From contig NZ_JYII01000017.1 of assembly GCF_000948415.1 (NCBI RefSeq), positions 1 through 64,000 on the forward strand: a stretch of 64,000 nt of DNA, read 5' to 3'. The position numbers and the translations under genes were made by a program. This document shows positions 35,210 to 45,093 of the stretch, one piece after another. The DNA is from Thalassospira sp. HJ. GTDB lineage: Bacteria; Pseudomonadota; Alphaproteobacteria; Rhodospirillales; Thalassospiraceae. How positions within the stretch are numbered: the first letter of the stretch is position 1; the number at the start of each line of letters is the position of its first letter. The notes under the pieces are model-generated. The model made no database searches. It worked only from the letters and a program-made list of their open reading frames with translations, and had not been told where the DNA came from.

Positions 35210-38200
35210 TTACTCCTCCAATTCGACTAGCAAATCCTTGCTGTCGACCTGTGTACCGGCCGGGGCGTGGATTTTGGCCACGGTCCCGTCCCGTTCCGCG
35301 TGAACCGCGGTTTCCATTTTCATCGCTTCGAGCGAGCACATGACATCGCCCGCCTTGATCTTCTGGCCTTCGGAGACATGCACCTCGACCACGAGACCCG
35401 GCATCGGGGCTGCGATATGCAGCTTGTTGCCGTCTTCGGCCTTTGGTTTTGCCTTGCCCGAACCGGCCAGCGTTTTATCGGCGACCTTGACGGTACGGGG
35501 CTGACCGTTGAGTTCGAAGAACACGGTGCGGTTGCCTTCCTCGTCGCCGGCTTCTGATGTGGTCAGATAGCGGATAACAAGGGTTTTGCCCTTTTCAAGA
35601 TCGACCGAGATTTCCTGATTCTGGTTCATCCCGTAGAAGAAGACCGGGGTTGGCAGAACCGAAACGTCGGCGTTGTGGCTGCGGTGTTCGGCGTAATCAA
35701 GGAACACCTTGGGATACATCACATAGGATGCAACCTCGGCATCGGTGATGTTGCTGCGATGGGTCTTCTTTTCGATTTCCTTGCGGGTGGCTTCGAAATC
35801 AATCGGCGGCAGCGATTTGCCCGGACGATCCGTTAGCGCCTCACCACCTTTCAGCACCTTGCGCTGCAGGGCGGGCGGGAAGCCGCCAACCGGTTGACCG
35901 ATTTCACCCCGGAAGAAGGAAATGACGCTGTCGGGGAAGGTGATGTCCTTTTTGGGATCAAGAACGTCTTCCTCGGACAAACCGGATGTCACCATCATCA
36001 GCGCCATGTCGCCAACAACCTTGGAGCTTGGCGTCACCTTGACGACATCGCCAAACATGCGGTTGACCGCAGCATAGGCCTTGGAGACTTCGGGCCAGCG
36101 ATCCTCGATCCCCAGTGCACGGGCCTGCTGACGCAGGTTGGTGTATTGGCCGCCCGGCATTTCATGGACATAAACGTCCGACGTGCCGCTGCGGATGTCG
36201 CTTTCGAAACCGGCATAGTAACGGCGGATCTGTTCCCAATAGGTCGAGACTTCCTTGAGCGCCTCGGTCTTGAGGCCCGGATCGCGCGGCTGGCCGATAT
36301 AGTTATTGGCGATCGAACCCAGGTTTGGCTGCGATGTCAGACCCGACATCGAATCCATCGCCGCATCGACCGCATCAACCCCGGCATCGATTGCGGCAAT
36401 CACGGTTGCGGCTGAAATGCCGCTGGTGTCATGAGTGTGGAAGTGGATCGGGATATTGACCGTGTCCTTAAGGGCGGTGACAAGTTCACGCGCAGCCGCC
36501 GGACGCAGGACACCCGCCATATCCTTGAGACCGAGAATATGGGCACCGGAGGATTCAAGTTCGCGGGCCATATTCACATAGTAATCAAGGTTATATTTCG
36601 GGCGTTTGGTGTCGTAGATATCGCCGGTGTAACAGATGGTCGCTTCGCAGAGTTTGTCGGTTTTCAAAACCGATTCCATCGCGACCTTCATGTTTTCAAC
36701 CCAGTTGAGGCTATCAAACACGCGGAAGACATCCATGCCGTGTTCAGCCGCCTGCTTTACGAAGTAATCCACGGCATTGTCGGGATAGTTCGTATAGCCA
36801 ACCGCGTTGGATGCGCGCAGCAGCATTTGTGTCAGGATGTTTGGCACGCGTTCGCGCAGCTTGACCAGACGATCCCACGGGTCTTCTTTCAGGAAGCGCA
36901 TGGCAACGTCAAAGGTCGCCCCGCCCCAGCATTCAATCGAAAACAGTTCCGGCAGACCATGCGCGTAATAGGGCGCAATTTCGAGCATGTCATAAGTCCG
37001 CATGCGGGTTGCCAGAAGCGACTGATGGGCATCACGCATGGTGGTGTCGGTCATCAGGACGCGTTCCTGATCCTTCATCCAGCGCGAGAAACCTTCAGGG
37101 CCGAGTTGATCAAGCTTCTGCTTCGTACCCGGGCGGATTTCGCCAAGATCGATTGATTTTGGCATGACCGGGTCGTGCAGATTGGTCGGCACCACGCGGC
37201 CTTCGACTTCCGGGTTGCCATTGACCGCGACTTCACCGATGAAGCGTAGCAAACGGGTCGCACGGTCCCGACGGCGCACGAATTTGAACAGGTCGGGCGT
37301 TTCGTCAATGAAGCGGGTGGTGTATTCACCAGCCCGGAATTTCGGGTGATTGATCAGGTTTTCAAGGAAGGCCAGGTTGGTCGCAACCCCGCGAATACGG
37401 AATTCGCGCAGCGCACGGTCCATACGGTCCACGGCCTCGCGCGGGGTGCTGCCCCATGCGGTGACCTTTTCAAGCATGCTGTCATAGAACGGTGTGATCA
37501 CCGCCCCGGAATAGGCCGTGCCGCCATCCAGACGAATGCCAAAACCGTTGGCCCCGCGGTAAACCTTGATGATCCCGTAATCGGGGACAAAGTTGTTTTC
37601 CGGGTTTTCGGTGGTGATACGGCATTGAAGCGCGTGGTCGCGCAGCTTGATCTTTTCCTGCCAGGGGATCCCGGTTTCGGACGGGAAACCGATGCGCCCG
37701 CCCTGGGCGATCAGGATCTGTGCCTTGACCAGGTCAAAGCCGGTGACGCATTCGGTGACGGTGTGTTCGACCTGAATGCGCGGGTTGACCTCGATGAAGT
37801 AGAATTTGGACGTGTCGACATCCATGAGGAATTCGACCGTGCCGGCATTGACGTAATTGGCGGCCTTACCCAGACGAATGGCCGCGTCACAGATTTCCTT
37901 GCGCTGGTCATCATTCAGGTACGGGGCCGGGGCGCGTTCGACGACCTTCTGGTTGCGGCGCTGAACGGAACAGTCACGCTCATAAAGATGCACAAGGGTG
38001 CCGTGGGTGTCGCCCAGCAGCTGTACCTCGACATGGCGGGCACGGCGGATCAGCTTTTCAAAGTAGACCTCGCCATTGCCAAAGGCGGCTTCGGCTTCGC
38101 GGCGTGCGGCCAGAACTTGCCCTGCCAGATCCTTGCCATTTTCAATGACGCGCATGCCACGGCCACCGCCGCCCCAGCTTGCTTTGAGCATCAGGGGATA

Positions 38201-38680
38201 GCCGATATCCTCGGCAATGCGGGTGACTTCGGCCATGTCTTCGGGAAGCGCACTTGAGGCCGGCATGACCGGCACGCCGGCACTTTCGGCCAGATTGCGT
38301 GCCGATACCTTGTTGCCCAAGGTGCGCATGACTTCGGAGTCCGGGCCGATAAACTGAATGCCGGCTTCGGCACAGGCGTCGGCAAAGTCGGGATTTTCCG
38401 ACAGGAAGCCATAGCCCGGATGGATGGCATCGACATCGGCATCGCGCGCAACGCGCAGGATGTCCTCGATATCAAGATAGGCGCGAATGGGTTTGTTGCC
38501 CTTACCCACCGTATAGCTTTCATCAGCCTTGAAACGGTGAAGGGCGAAACGGTCCTCGTCAGAGAAGATCGCGACTGTGCGAATGCCAAGTTCGTTGGCG
38601 GCTCGCAAAACACGAATCGCAATCTCGCCACGGTTGGCGACCAGAAGTTTACGGATACGCTTTGGTGCTGAACGCGTCAT
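35210..38680 (-). CDS. pyc: pyruvate carboxylase
   Basis: Anaplerotic enzyme that carboxylates pyruvate to oxaloacetate using biotin and ATP. The 1156-aa single-chain form carries, in order, a biotin carboxylase domain (KLLVANRGEIAIRV at the N-terminus; GGGGRGMRV near 160), the carboxyltransferase barrel (DTTMRDAHQSLLATR, HTHDTSG), and a C-terminal biotinyl domain with the acceptor lysine K1121 in EAMKMET. ATG 38680 has AGGAG upstream. The glcDEF genes follow only 6 bp downstream, so one transcript is likely. Confidence 0.94.
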   Translation of the reverse strand: MTRSAPKRIRKLLVANRGEIAIRVLRAANELGIRTVAIFSDEDRFALHRFKADESYTVGKGNKPIRAYLDIEDILRVARDADVDAIHPGYGFLSENPDFADACAEAGIQFIGPDSEVMRTLGNKVSARNLAESAGVPVMPASSALPEDMAEVTRIAEDIGYPLMLKASWGGGGRGMRVIENGKDLAGQVLAARREAEAAFGNGEVYFEKLIRRARHVEVQLLGDTHGTLVHLYERDCSVQRRNQKVVERAPAPYLNDDQRKEICDAAIRLGKAANYVNAGTVEFLMDVDTSKFYFIEVNPRIQVEHTVTECVTGFDLVKAQILIAQGGRIGFPSETGIPWQEKIKLRDHALQCRITTENPENNFVPDYGIIKVYRGANGFGIRLDGGTAYSGAVITPFYDSMLEKVTAWGSTPREAVDRMDRALREFRIRGVATNLAFLENLINHPKFRAGEYTTRFIDETPDLFKFVRRRDRATRLLRFIGEVAVNGNPEVEGRVVPTNLHDPVMPKSIDLGEIRPGTKQKLDQLGPEGFSRWMKDQERVLMTDTTMRDAHQSLLATRMRTYDMLEIAPYYAHGLPELFSIECWGGATFDVAMRFLKEDPWDRLVKLRERVPNILTQMLLRASNAVGYTNYPDNAVDYFVKQAAEHGMDVFRVFDSLNWVENMKVAMESVLKTDKLCEATICYTGDIYDTKRPKYNLDYYVNMARELESSGAHILGLKDMAGVLRPAAARELVTALKDTVNIPIHFHTHDTSGISAATVIAAIDAGVDAVDAAMDSMSGLTSQPNLGSIANNYIGQPRDPGLKTEALKEVSTYWEQIRRYYAGFESDIRSGTSDVYVHEMPGGQYTNLRQQARALGIEDRWPEVSKAYAAVNRMFGDVVKVTPSSKVVGDMALMMVTSGLSEEDVLDPKKDITFPDSVISFFRGEIGQPVGGFPPALQRKVLKGGEALTDRPGKSLPPIDFEATRKEIEKKTHRSNITDAEVASYVMYPKVFLDYAEHRSHNADVSVLPTPVFFYGMNQNQEISVDLEKGKTLVIRYLTTSEAGDEEGNRTVFFELNGQPRTVKVADKTLAGSGKAKPKAEDGNKLHIAAPMPGLVVEVHVSEGQKIKAGDVMCSLEAMKMETAVHAERDGTVAKIHAPAGTQVDSKDLLVELEE

Positions 38681-39114
38681 GGACACCGGGCTCCTACCAC
38701 ATTTTCCTGGCAGGAACGTGCCTGTGCGCGCCTGCCAAAACCTAGTGAAACGCCACGATATGGTCCTTGAATGCGTTGCGGTGCGGGGATGCCTGCAACG
38801 CCATACCTTTTGTGGCGATACGGGATGCCGGCACGCGGAGATCTTGTGCAATGCATCCAGAGCTTTCGGCGCCCGGTGGGCAGGCGACGGTTCTGGTATA
38901 TGCGCATTGCCCTCTCCCTGTCAAAGCATGATCTCACGAATTGGTAATACCAATTTTCGAAAAGCCCGACCAGTTTCTTTTCACCATATGGAACAGACCG
39001 CCCGGGCCTTCTCAACCCGCGTGGCTTGAAAACCGCGATCTTTCAGCGACTTTTGGCGCGGATATGCTATTGTCCGCGATCAGAAAAACTGAAAATCCCG
39101 AAACGGTTAGACCC
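38681..39114. promoter_or_regulatory. divergent region between pyc and the sensor kinase
   Basis: About 430 bp without a convincing gene. A 17-bp dyad AATTGGT-AAT-ACCAATT lies at 38939-38955 and could be an operator for either divergent unit. A hairpin with GTTGC and GCAAC arms lies near 38780-38805. Short frames here have no ribosome site. Confidence 0.4.
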
Positions 39115-40518
39115 ATGCCGAAGCTCAATCTTCGACTAAAGTTTTTGCTGCTCTCGATCCTGCCGCTGGTTCTTGCAGCTTCCGCGATCTCCTGGCTGGT
39201 CTTTGCCCAGGCCGAACGTCTGGCCGAAGCCGAGATCAGGACCTTTGAACGCAACATCCTGCAGGCCCGCAAGGACGAGCTTAAAAGTTATCTCGAGCTC
39301 GCGATGGCCTCGATCGATCACATCTATTCGGTGGCAAGCCCGCTTGATGCGGTGTCCAAGGAACGCGTGAAGGCGATCATCGAAGACCTGAGCTATGGCG
39401 AGGATGGCTATTTCTTTATTTATGACCGTGATGGCACGGCATTGGTCGACCCGCCAGAACCCTGGCGTTTGGGGCGGACCTATTGGAACCTGCGCGACAT
39501 CAATGGCAATACGGTCATTCAGGGCCTGATTTTCAATGCGGAAAAGGGTGGCGATTTCATGCGCCACGTCTGGGACAAGCCATCGACCGGGGAGCCGACC
39601 GAAAAGATCAGCTATTCGCTGATGCTTGATAAATGGGACTGGATGATCGGCACCGGGATTTACATCGACGATATCGCCGAGCAGGTCACCGAGATCGAGG
39701 CGGAGGTTTCCACCCATATCCGCGAAACCACCATCTCCATCATCGGGGTTACCATTCTGGCCGTTCTGCTGGTGGGGATTTCGGGCACGGTTGTCACCCT
39801 TTCGGAACGCAAACTTGCCGACTCAAAGCTTAAGGAACTCACACACCGGGTTGTCGATGTCCAGGAACAGGAACGCCTTCGGGTATCGCGCGAGCTGCAT
39901 GACGGCATCAGTCAGATATTGGTGTCGGTGAAATATTCCGTTGAAACCGCAATTGCCCGCATCACGCAAAACCACGACAACGCGATGGAGCCAATGGAAA
40001 AGGCGGCCAAGCGATTGCAGGACGCCATTCATGAAGTCAGACGCATTTCACGCGACCTGCGCCCGGCAGTACTTGATGACCTTGGCCTGAAACCCGCGAT
40101 CGAAAGCATGTGTGCCGAGCTGCAAGACCGGTCGGGCATCCTGATCGAGGTGAAATGCGACAATGTCGATGGTCAGCTTGATATCGGCAAGAAGACGACG
40201 CTCTATCGCGTGTTGCAGGAAACACTGACCAATATCGAACGACACGCCGATGCGACGGTTGTGAAAATCTCGATCAAGCGGGAAGGCCAGAGCATCATCA
40301 TGCGCATTGTCGATAACGGCGTCGGGTTTGAAACCAACCGCTATATCCGCAACCGCGATCCGCGGGCCGGCATCGGTTTGCGCAACATGCGCGAGCGCAT
40401 GGAATTCCATGGCGGCGGGCTTGCGGTGCGCTCCGAACCCGACGATGGCACGAAAATCACAGCATTTATTCCCGCCAACAGCCAGAATGCCCTACCAGAG
40501 GACGCAATCAGCGGTTAA
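39115..40518 (+). CDS. Cache-domain sensor histidine kinase (NarX-type)
   Basis: A 467-aa membrane sensor. An N-terminal membrane segment is followed by a single Cache domain (YGEDGYFFIYDRDGTALVDPP, then KWDWMIGTGIYID) that should sense a small molecule outside, then a second membrane segment near residues 205-225, the HisKA_3 domain with H262 in RELHDGI, and a HATPase domain (DNGVGFE; GLRNMRERM). The response regulator 51 bp downstream is its partner. ATG 39115 is chosen; ATG 39064 is an alternative. Ligand unknown. Confidence 0.88.
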   Translation: MPKLNLRLKFLLLSILPLVLAASAISWLVFAQAERLAEAEIRTFERNILQARKDELKSYLELAMASIDHIYSVASPLDAVSKERVKAIIEDLSYGEDGYFFIYDRDGTALVDPPEPWRLGRTYWNLRDINGNTVIQGLIFNAEKGGDFMRHVWDKPSTGEPTEKISYSLMLDKWDWMIGTGIYIDDIAEQVTEIEAEVSTHIRETTISIIGVTILAVLLVGISGTVVTLSERKLADSKLKELTHRVVDVQEQERLRVSRELHDGISQILVSVKYSVETAIARITQNHDNAMEPMEKAAKRLQDAIHEVRRISRDLRPAVLDDLGLKPAIESMCAELQDRSGILIEVKCDNVDGQLDIGKKTTLYRVLQETLTNIERHADATVVKISIKREGQSIIMRIVDNGVGFETNRYIRNRDPRAGIGLRNMRERMEFHGGGLAVRSEPDDGTKITAFIPANSQNALPEDAISG

Positions 40519-40569
40519 TCTGACCCAAGCACACCCCAGATAGCTACGCCACAGGAATATGTTCGACCC

Positions 40570-41250
40570 ATGACCAATGCCCTAAATCCCAATGAAGTTT
40601 ATTCCACCGATCGGCCATTGCGGATTTTGCTTTGCGACGATCATGCCCTTGTAATGGATGGCATCCGGTCGCGCCTGGAGTGCTTTGAACATATCAATAT
40701 CGTCGGCGAAGCTGGCAATGGGGCGGAAGCGCTGACCATGGCAGGCGACCTGCATCCTGATATTGTTTTGATGGATATTTCGATGCCGGTGATGAACGGC
40801 CTTGAAGCGGCTGAAAAGTTCCGTGAAACCCTGCCCGGTACCAAGGTCGTGATCCTGTCGATGCATGAAAACCCGGAATATCTGCGCACCGCCCAGCAGG
40901 CCGGTGCCAAGGGCTTCATCCTGAAAGACGTGTCATCAAACGACATGGTGCGTGCGATTGAAACCGTCGCCAATGGCGGGGAAGCATACAGCTCCACCTT
41001 TGATCGCATCAGCGATGGCGAGGACAACAACAGTGATGGCGTACCGCTGACATCGCGTGAACGTACGGTCTTGCGCCTGTTGGCGAAGGGGGCGAGCAAC
41101 AAGCATGTTGCCCGAGAACTGGATATCAGTGTCCGCACCGTCGAGACCCACCGCCGCAACATCAAGCGCAAGCTTGATATCGACAGTTCGGCCGGTCTGG
41201 TGCGCTATGCCATTGAAAAGGGTCTGGTCACCCTTGATTCCAATAGCTGA
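40570..41250 (+). CDS. NarL/FixJ-type response regulator
   Basis: A 226-aa regulator. The receiver domain has the acidic DDH start, phospho-acceptor D69 (LMDISMP) and the lysine in FILKDVS; the C-terminal LuxR helix-turn-helix reads LTSRERTVLRLLAKGASNKHVA with VRTVETHRRNIKRKL. It forms a two-component pair with the upstream Cache kinase. Target genes are not evident; the next gene is a Crp-type regulator. Confidence 0.9.
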   Translation: MTNALNPNEVYSTDRPLRILLCDDHALVMDGIRSRLECFEHINIVGEAGNGAEALTMAGDLHPDIVLMDISMPVMNGLEAAEKFRETLPGTKVVILSMHENPEYLRTAQQAGAKGFILKDVSSNDMVRAIETVANGGEAYSSTFDRISDGEDNNSDGVPLTSRERTVLRLLAKGASNKHVARELDISVRTVETHRRNIKRKLDIDSSAGLVRYAIEKGLVTLDSNS

Positions 41251-41418
41251 AATCACGATCTGGAACACAGTTGTGCGCCGACCAGCATGAATATGCATTG
41301 ATTTCACATTCTGGTACGGTACATTAGGTTCAGGATTGGATTGATTAAACTTTTCAATTCCGGCCGTATCCGGGCGTGATCGACCACCCAGATCAGCCCG
41401 ACGTCATGGGTAGAGAGC

Positions 41419-42147
41419 GTGAACCATACAGCAAGCTACACATTCCGACCCGAACTTGCGCGGTGCCGCGAATGCGGTGTGCGGAAATTTGCCCTGTTCA
41501 ACAACCTGACGGACGAGGACCTGAAACTTGTCCATATGCCGGTTGAAGACATCACGCTGCCCAAACGCAACACCCTTTATAATGCCGGTGACCAGGCGCA
41601 ATCGATCTTTACCCTGCGCAGTGGCCTGGTGAAACTTGTCCATTACCTGCCCGATGGCAATCAGCGGGTGGTGCGCCTTGTCAAACCGGGCGGGACCATT
41701 GGCCTTGAAGCATTGGTCAGCGACTGCTTTACCCACCATGCCGAGGCGCTTCAAGACAGCAGACTGTGCCGCATTCCGATTGCCGTGATCGAGAAGCTTG
41801 ATAACGAAAGCCCACGTTTGCACAAACAGGTGCTGAACCGCTGGCATCAGGCGGTGATGGAATCCGATAACTGGCTGACCCAGATGTCGACCGGCACCGC
41901 GCGCGAACGTGTCGCCCGCCTATGCCTGTTTTTGCATGATGACGTGACTGATACCTGCACCCTTCCGGGGCGTGAGGATATTGGTGCGATGCTGGGCATT
42001 ACCACCGAAACCGCCAGCCGGATCATTGCTGACTTCAGACGTCAAGACCTGCTGGAATTCAAATCGCGCAATATCTTCGGGCTTGATATGCCGGGATTGC
42101 GTGAGGTTGCCGGTGTTGAAGGCCCAGACGCGGACGGCATGGACTGA
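41419..42147 (+). CDS. Crp/Fnr-family transcriptional regulator
   Basis: A 242-aa protein with an N-terminal cyclic-nucleotide-like sensor fold and a C-terminal winged helix (REDIGAMLGITTETASRIIADFRRQDLLEF). CREC near residues 15-18 recalls the Fnr cysteine cluster, but the further cysteine pattern for a 4Fe-4S centre is missing, so redox sensing is unlikely or different. The start is GTG 41419. It lies after the two-component pair and converges on the next gene. Confidence 0.85.
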   Translation: MNHTASYTFRPELARCRECGVRKFALFNNLTDEDLKLVHMPVEDITLPKRNTLYNAGDQAQSIFTLRSGLVKLVHYLPDGNQRVVRLVKPGGTIGLEALVSDCFTHHAEALQDSRLCRIPIAVIEKLDNESPRLHKQVLNRWHQAVMESDNWLTQMSTGTARERVARLCLFLHDDVTDTCTLPGREDIGAMLGITTETASRIIADFRRQDLLEFKSRNIFGLDMPGLREVAGVEGPDADGMD

Positions 42148-42161
42148 CCCGCGCCCAAAAC

Positions 42162-42902
42162 CTATCTCATCGCTTCCTGCAAGGTCGTCTGGAAGGCCGA
42201 GTTCGGCCCACAGGCCAGTGACAGCTTTTCATATTCGCGCGGTGTGTCGATCTGTTCATGGCGGAGCCGACTGCGCCTGCGAATATCATTCAGCCGCCTT
42301 TTGAAATCCCGCCCATATTCCGACATCAGACGCCGCATGGCACGTTGTGCATTATCCGCTGGCATCGGGAACATCGCGCCGACCTTTCGCACGACATCAT
42401 TGACCAGATCATCAAGGGCCGCGCGAATGTCGGCTTCCATGCCCTGATTGATTTTGACGTGCTCGCCTTCATGGGCATAGACTACGTCATATTCACAAGT
42501 GCCGCGCTGAAGTTCGGCGGCGACATAGACCAGATGTTTGACGACATCGACCTTGGGATTGACCCGCACCGGATCGAGGCAATAGCGCCCAACCCCGACT
42601 TCACGCGGTTCAAAGCGCATGTCAAAGGACGCCTGCACTTCATATTCGGTCAGGCCGGTCACCAGATAACGCGGATTGCCGCCGGCACGACTGTTAAGCC
42701 AGCGCACCGACCGATGGCGATCAAGCATCGGGTCCATATGATTGAATTCAAGAAAGGCTTCCGGTGCGCTGATCGGTGCGCAACTGCCCTGCGCCCGTGC
42801 AGGTCCGGGGATCAGCAGCACCATGACCAGACCGATCACAAGCGCGCACAAAATGCCGCCTTTTGAAATCTGTCCTGTCATGTTCTGCCCGAACGCTGGC
42901 AA
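42162..42902 (-). CDS. secreted zincin-like protein (DUF922-like)
   Basis: A 246-aa exported protein with a signal peptide (about residues 1-38, ending ARA-QG). A metal-binding HEGEH motif sits in VVYAHEGEHVKINQGM near residue 145, as in DUF922-type putative zinc proteases. Three cysteines may form disulfides. TTG 42902 is the preferred start because AGGAG lies six bases upstream; ATG 42881 has no such site. Substrate unknown. Confidence 0.72.
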   Translation of the reverse strand: MPAFGQNMTGQISKGGILCALVIGLVMVLLIPGPARAQGSCAPISAPEAFLEFNHMDPMLDRHRSVRWLNSRAGGNPRYLVTGLTEYEVQASFDMRFEPREVGVGRYCLDPVRVNPKVDVVKHLVYVAAELQRGTCEYDVVYAHEGEHVKINQGMEADIRAALDDLVNDVVRKVGAMFPMPADNAQRAMRRLMSEYGRDFKRRLNDIRRRSRLRHEQIDTPREYEKLSLACGPNSAFQTTLQEAMR

Positions 42903-42985
42903 ACGGTTCTCCTGCCTTTAATGAAAATGCTGCGCACAGAACAATCTGCACGCAGCGTTCATGGATATATCTTTACGGTGGAATG

Positions 42986-43345
42986 TCAGACGTGGCTCAC
43001 ATGATCGGCACAGTCGACACAAAGCGGGGTGGTCGGATCAAACTCAAGACGCTTGGCCTGGATCAGTTCGCCGCAATTGTGGCAATGACCGTATTCGTCA
43101 TCATCCATGCGCTTGAGGGTCTTTTCGATCCGCTCCAGCTCGATCGCGCGGCGGCGTTCCTGTTCAAGATGCATTTCCTGATTTTGCAGGGCGTCCATGC
43201 GCGACAGACGACCGACCGCCTGCTGATCAAGTTCGACCGGCTTGCGGTAGTCTTCTGAATGCGTGGAATGCGCCAGAATCTCGGCCCGTCGTTCCTCCAA
43301 CCGGGTGCGCAATTTCGCAAGATCAATGTCTTTTCGATCCGTCAT
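42986..43345 (-). CDS. DksA/TraR-type zinc finger protein
   Basis: A 119-aa protein with a helical N-terminal hairpin and a C-terminal zinc finger with paired cysteines, CHNC and CVDC, near residues 88-111. It resembles DksA/TraR regulators, which bind RNA polymerase through the secondary channel. The hairpin tip (QAVGRLSRMDALQNQE) lacks the classic DxxDxA acidic tip of DksA, so a stringent-response role is unsure. Confidence 0.85.
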   Translation of the reverse strand: MTDRKDIDLAKLRTRLEERRAEILAHSTHSEDYRKPVELDQQAVGRLSRMDALQNQEMHLEQERRRAIELERIEKTLKRMDDDEYGHCHNCGELIQAKRLEFDPTTPLCVDCADHVSHV

Positions 43346-43445
43346 CCGAAACCTCGTTATGTGTTGTTGTTCTTACTATTGATATAAGTACATTGGTTCG
43401 GGTTTCGCCAATACATAGGTCAAATTATTCAAAGATTTTGGCCCG

Positions 43446-44723
43446 TCACGTACAATTGCCGCAGGCATCAACGAGCTTTTCAAGGGCTGCCTTGGCCTCG
43501 TCATCATCGAGGCCTTCGGATTTGATCTTTTTCTGGATTTTGCAACAAAGTGCCGGTCCATCCGGAAACGGCTTATCGATCCAGAATGGCGCGGTCGTGC
43601 CGAAATATCCCGCCTGATCAAGGAACGAGACCCCATAATAATAGGCCGCCCCGACCGAGTTATAGAAGGTCGGATCATCAATGAAGCCACCATCGGGTGT
43701 CATGGATTTGGTCAGGCACCAGTGCAGCACCAGCGCGATGTCCTTCGACGCGGCATTTTGGGTCGCGCCATCGACACTTGCCCAGCCAAGATCAAAAATC
43801 TTGGTGACGTCGTAATTGTTGTGATTGTTGAAATCACCATTGTGCTTCCAGCCGAACGGATATGCATCATCGCGGATCGCAAGCGTGGTGTTGAAAATCT
43901 GCGTCCACAGATCGACCTTGCCGTGCTGATAGGAAATATTGTGGAAGGTCAGGCTGAGATCGTTGCTTTTAAGAACGCCCTGATCGGCCGTGTCAAACCA
44001 GCCGCCCCAATAGCCGCTTTGGCCATCCTGCCAGTCATCCAGCCATGATTTATAGGCATTGATATAGTCATCAGTCAGGTCAAAGCCCTTCACATTGGCT
44101 TTGAAGTAATCGCGGATTTCGCTTTTAAAGCACATCTGCGAAAGGGCCGCGGTCACAGCCCCCAGCGCATCTCGGCGATCAAGGCCATCGGCAAAAATCC
44201 GCGATGTTTTTTGGCCATCCAGCCAAGCGATCATTTTCTCAGACGTTGCGATCGGTGCAAGAAATGTCAGCGGATATTGCGGTGCCTGCCCTTCGTCGGC
44301 CAGCGTATTGACCGCATCAATCATCGCGTCGACCTTAAGGAACCATTGGTCGTAGCACGGCCCCCATGAACCATCGCTGGCGACCTGTTTTTCCGCCCAT
44401 GCCTGATCGGGGTTTTCAAGCGAACTGGCAAAACCATCAAGCTTGGCGGCAAGCGTTTTCCAGTCGGCGGTATATTGCAAAAGCCATTTGCATTCGATCA
44501 TCTGCTGATCAGAGGCGGCCATGCTGTTGCCGGTTTTCTGGGCGGCAATCAGCTTTTCCTGCAGGGGTTCCAGCTTTGCCGCATAGGCCTTTTGTTGCGC
44601 GATATAGTCGGGATCAAAGATGCAAAACTGGTCGGTGATCAGTTTACTGAAATCGGTCAAAGTCCGCCCCCTGATGCTTGCCAAATTGGTTTCTTTCCAA
44701 AACCATGACAAAAACCGGAGCAT
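43446..44723 (-). CDS. hypothetical protein with repeated helical pattern
   Basis: About 425 aa if it starts at ATG 44723. The sequence has many Trp/Tyr/Phe and an alpha-helical repeat character (HWCLTKSMTPDGGFIDDP, YYYGVSFLDQAGYF), reminiscent of alpha/alpha toroid folds, though no family is recognised. It lacks a signal peptide. The C-terminus has a CCK pair and ends CGNCT. The frame extends further upstream over the adjacent 99-aa gene; that part is doubtful. Function unknown. Confidence 0.68.
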   Translation of the reverse strand: MLRFLSWFWKETNLASIRGRTLTDFSKLITDQFCIFDPDYIAQQKAYAAKLEPLQEKLIAAQKTGNSMAASDQQMIECKWLLQYTADWKTLAAKLDGFASSLENPDQAWAEKQVASDGSWGPCYDQWFLKVDAMIDAVNTLADEGQAPQYPLTFLAPIATSEKMIAWLDGQKTSRIFADGLDRRDALGAVTAALSQMCFKSEIRDYFKANVKGFDLTDDYINAYKSWLDDWQDGQSGYWGGWFDTADQGVLKSNDLSLTFHNISYQHGKVDLWTQIFNTTLAIRDDAYPFGWKHNGDFNNHNNYDVTKIFDLGWASVDGATQNAASKDIALVLHWCLTKSMTPDGGFIDDPTFYNSVGAAYYYGVSFLDQAGYFGTTAPFWIDKPFPDGPALCCKIQKKIKSEGLDDDEAKAALEKLVDACGNCT

Positions 44724-44793
44724 ATCCAAAGCATTATCGACAGATGGTTCGTCGGCACCGACCGGGCCATTGTATGGAAAACCGTGATAGAGA

Positions 44794-45093
44794 TTAGTCT
44801 TCGAGCAGCCAGTTGCGAATAACGCGCAGCGCCTGATCCGGGTCGGTTTCGACGATCCTTGCCGCGACATTGGCCTTCTTGCGATCAATCATGCCTTCGA
44901 CCCCGGCAACACTAAAGCCGTCCTGTTCCACCTCCGCCGGCAAGTTTGACGCCGCCGAAGAGGTGGCCCGCAATCGATCACGCAAATTCTGATCCGATCC
45001 CGATTCGTAGCGCGGAATCGGTGCCGCGGGCTTTGGCCCCGGCAAAAAGGACGGCCCGTCATCTGTTGGATCGGGTTTGTAAGATTGCGTCAT
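44794..45093 (-). CDS. small protein with FliF-tail-like C-terminus
   Basis: A 99-aa protein with an acidic, Pro-rich N-terminal half and a C-terminal helix IVETDPDQALRVIRNWLLED. That tail resembles the FliG-binding C-terminus of the flagellar MS-ring protein FliF, where residues such as DP.QA..VIR.WL recur. No other flagellar gene is nearby. The likeness might mean FliG binding or chance. No ribosome site stands out. Confidence 0.55.
   Translation of the reverse strand: MTQSYKPDPTDDGPSFLPGPKPAAPIPRYESGSDQNLRDRLRATSSAASNLPAEVEQDGFSVAGVEGMIDRKKANVAARIVETDPDQALRVIRNWLLED

Noticed and set aside
41419..42147. Classic oxygen-sensing Fnr with a 4Fe-4S cluster
   Set aside because: Only a single CxxC near the N-terminus is found. 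The additional cysteines needed for the cluster are not in the expected places.
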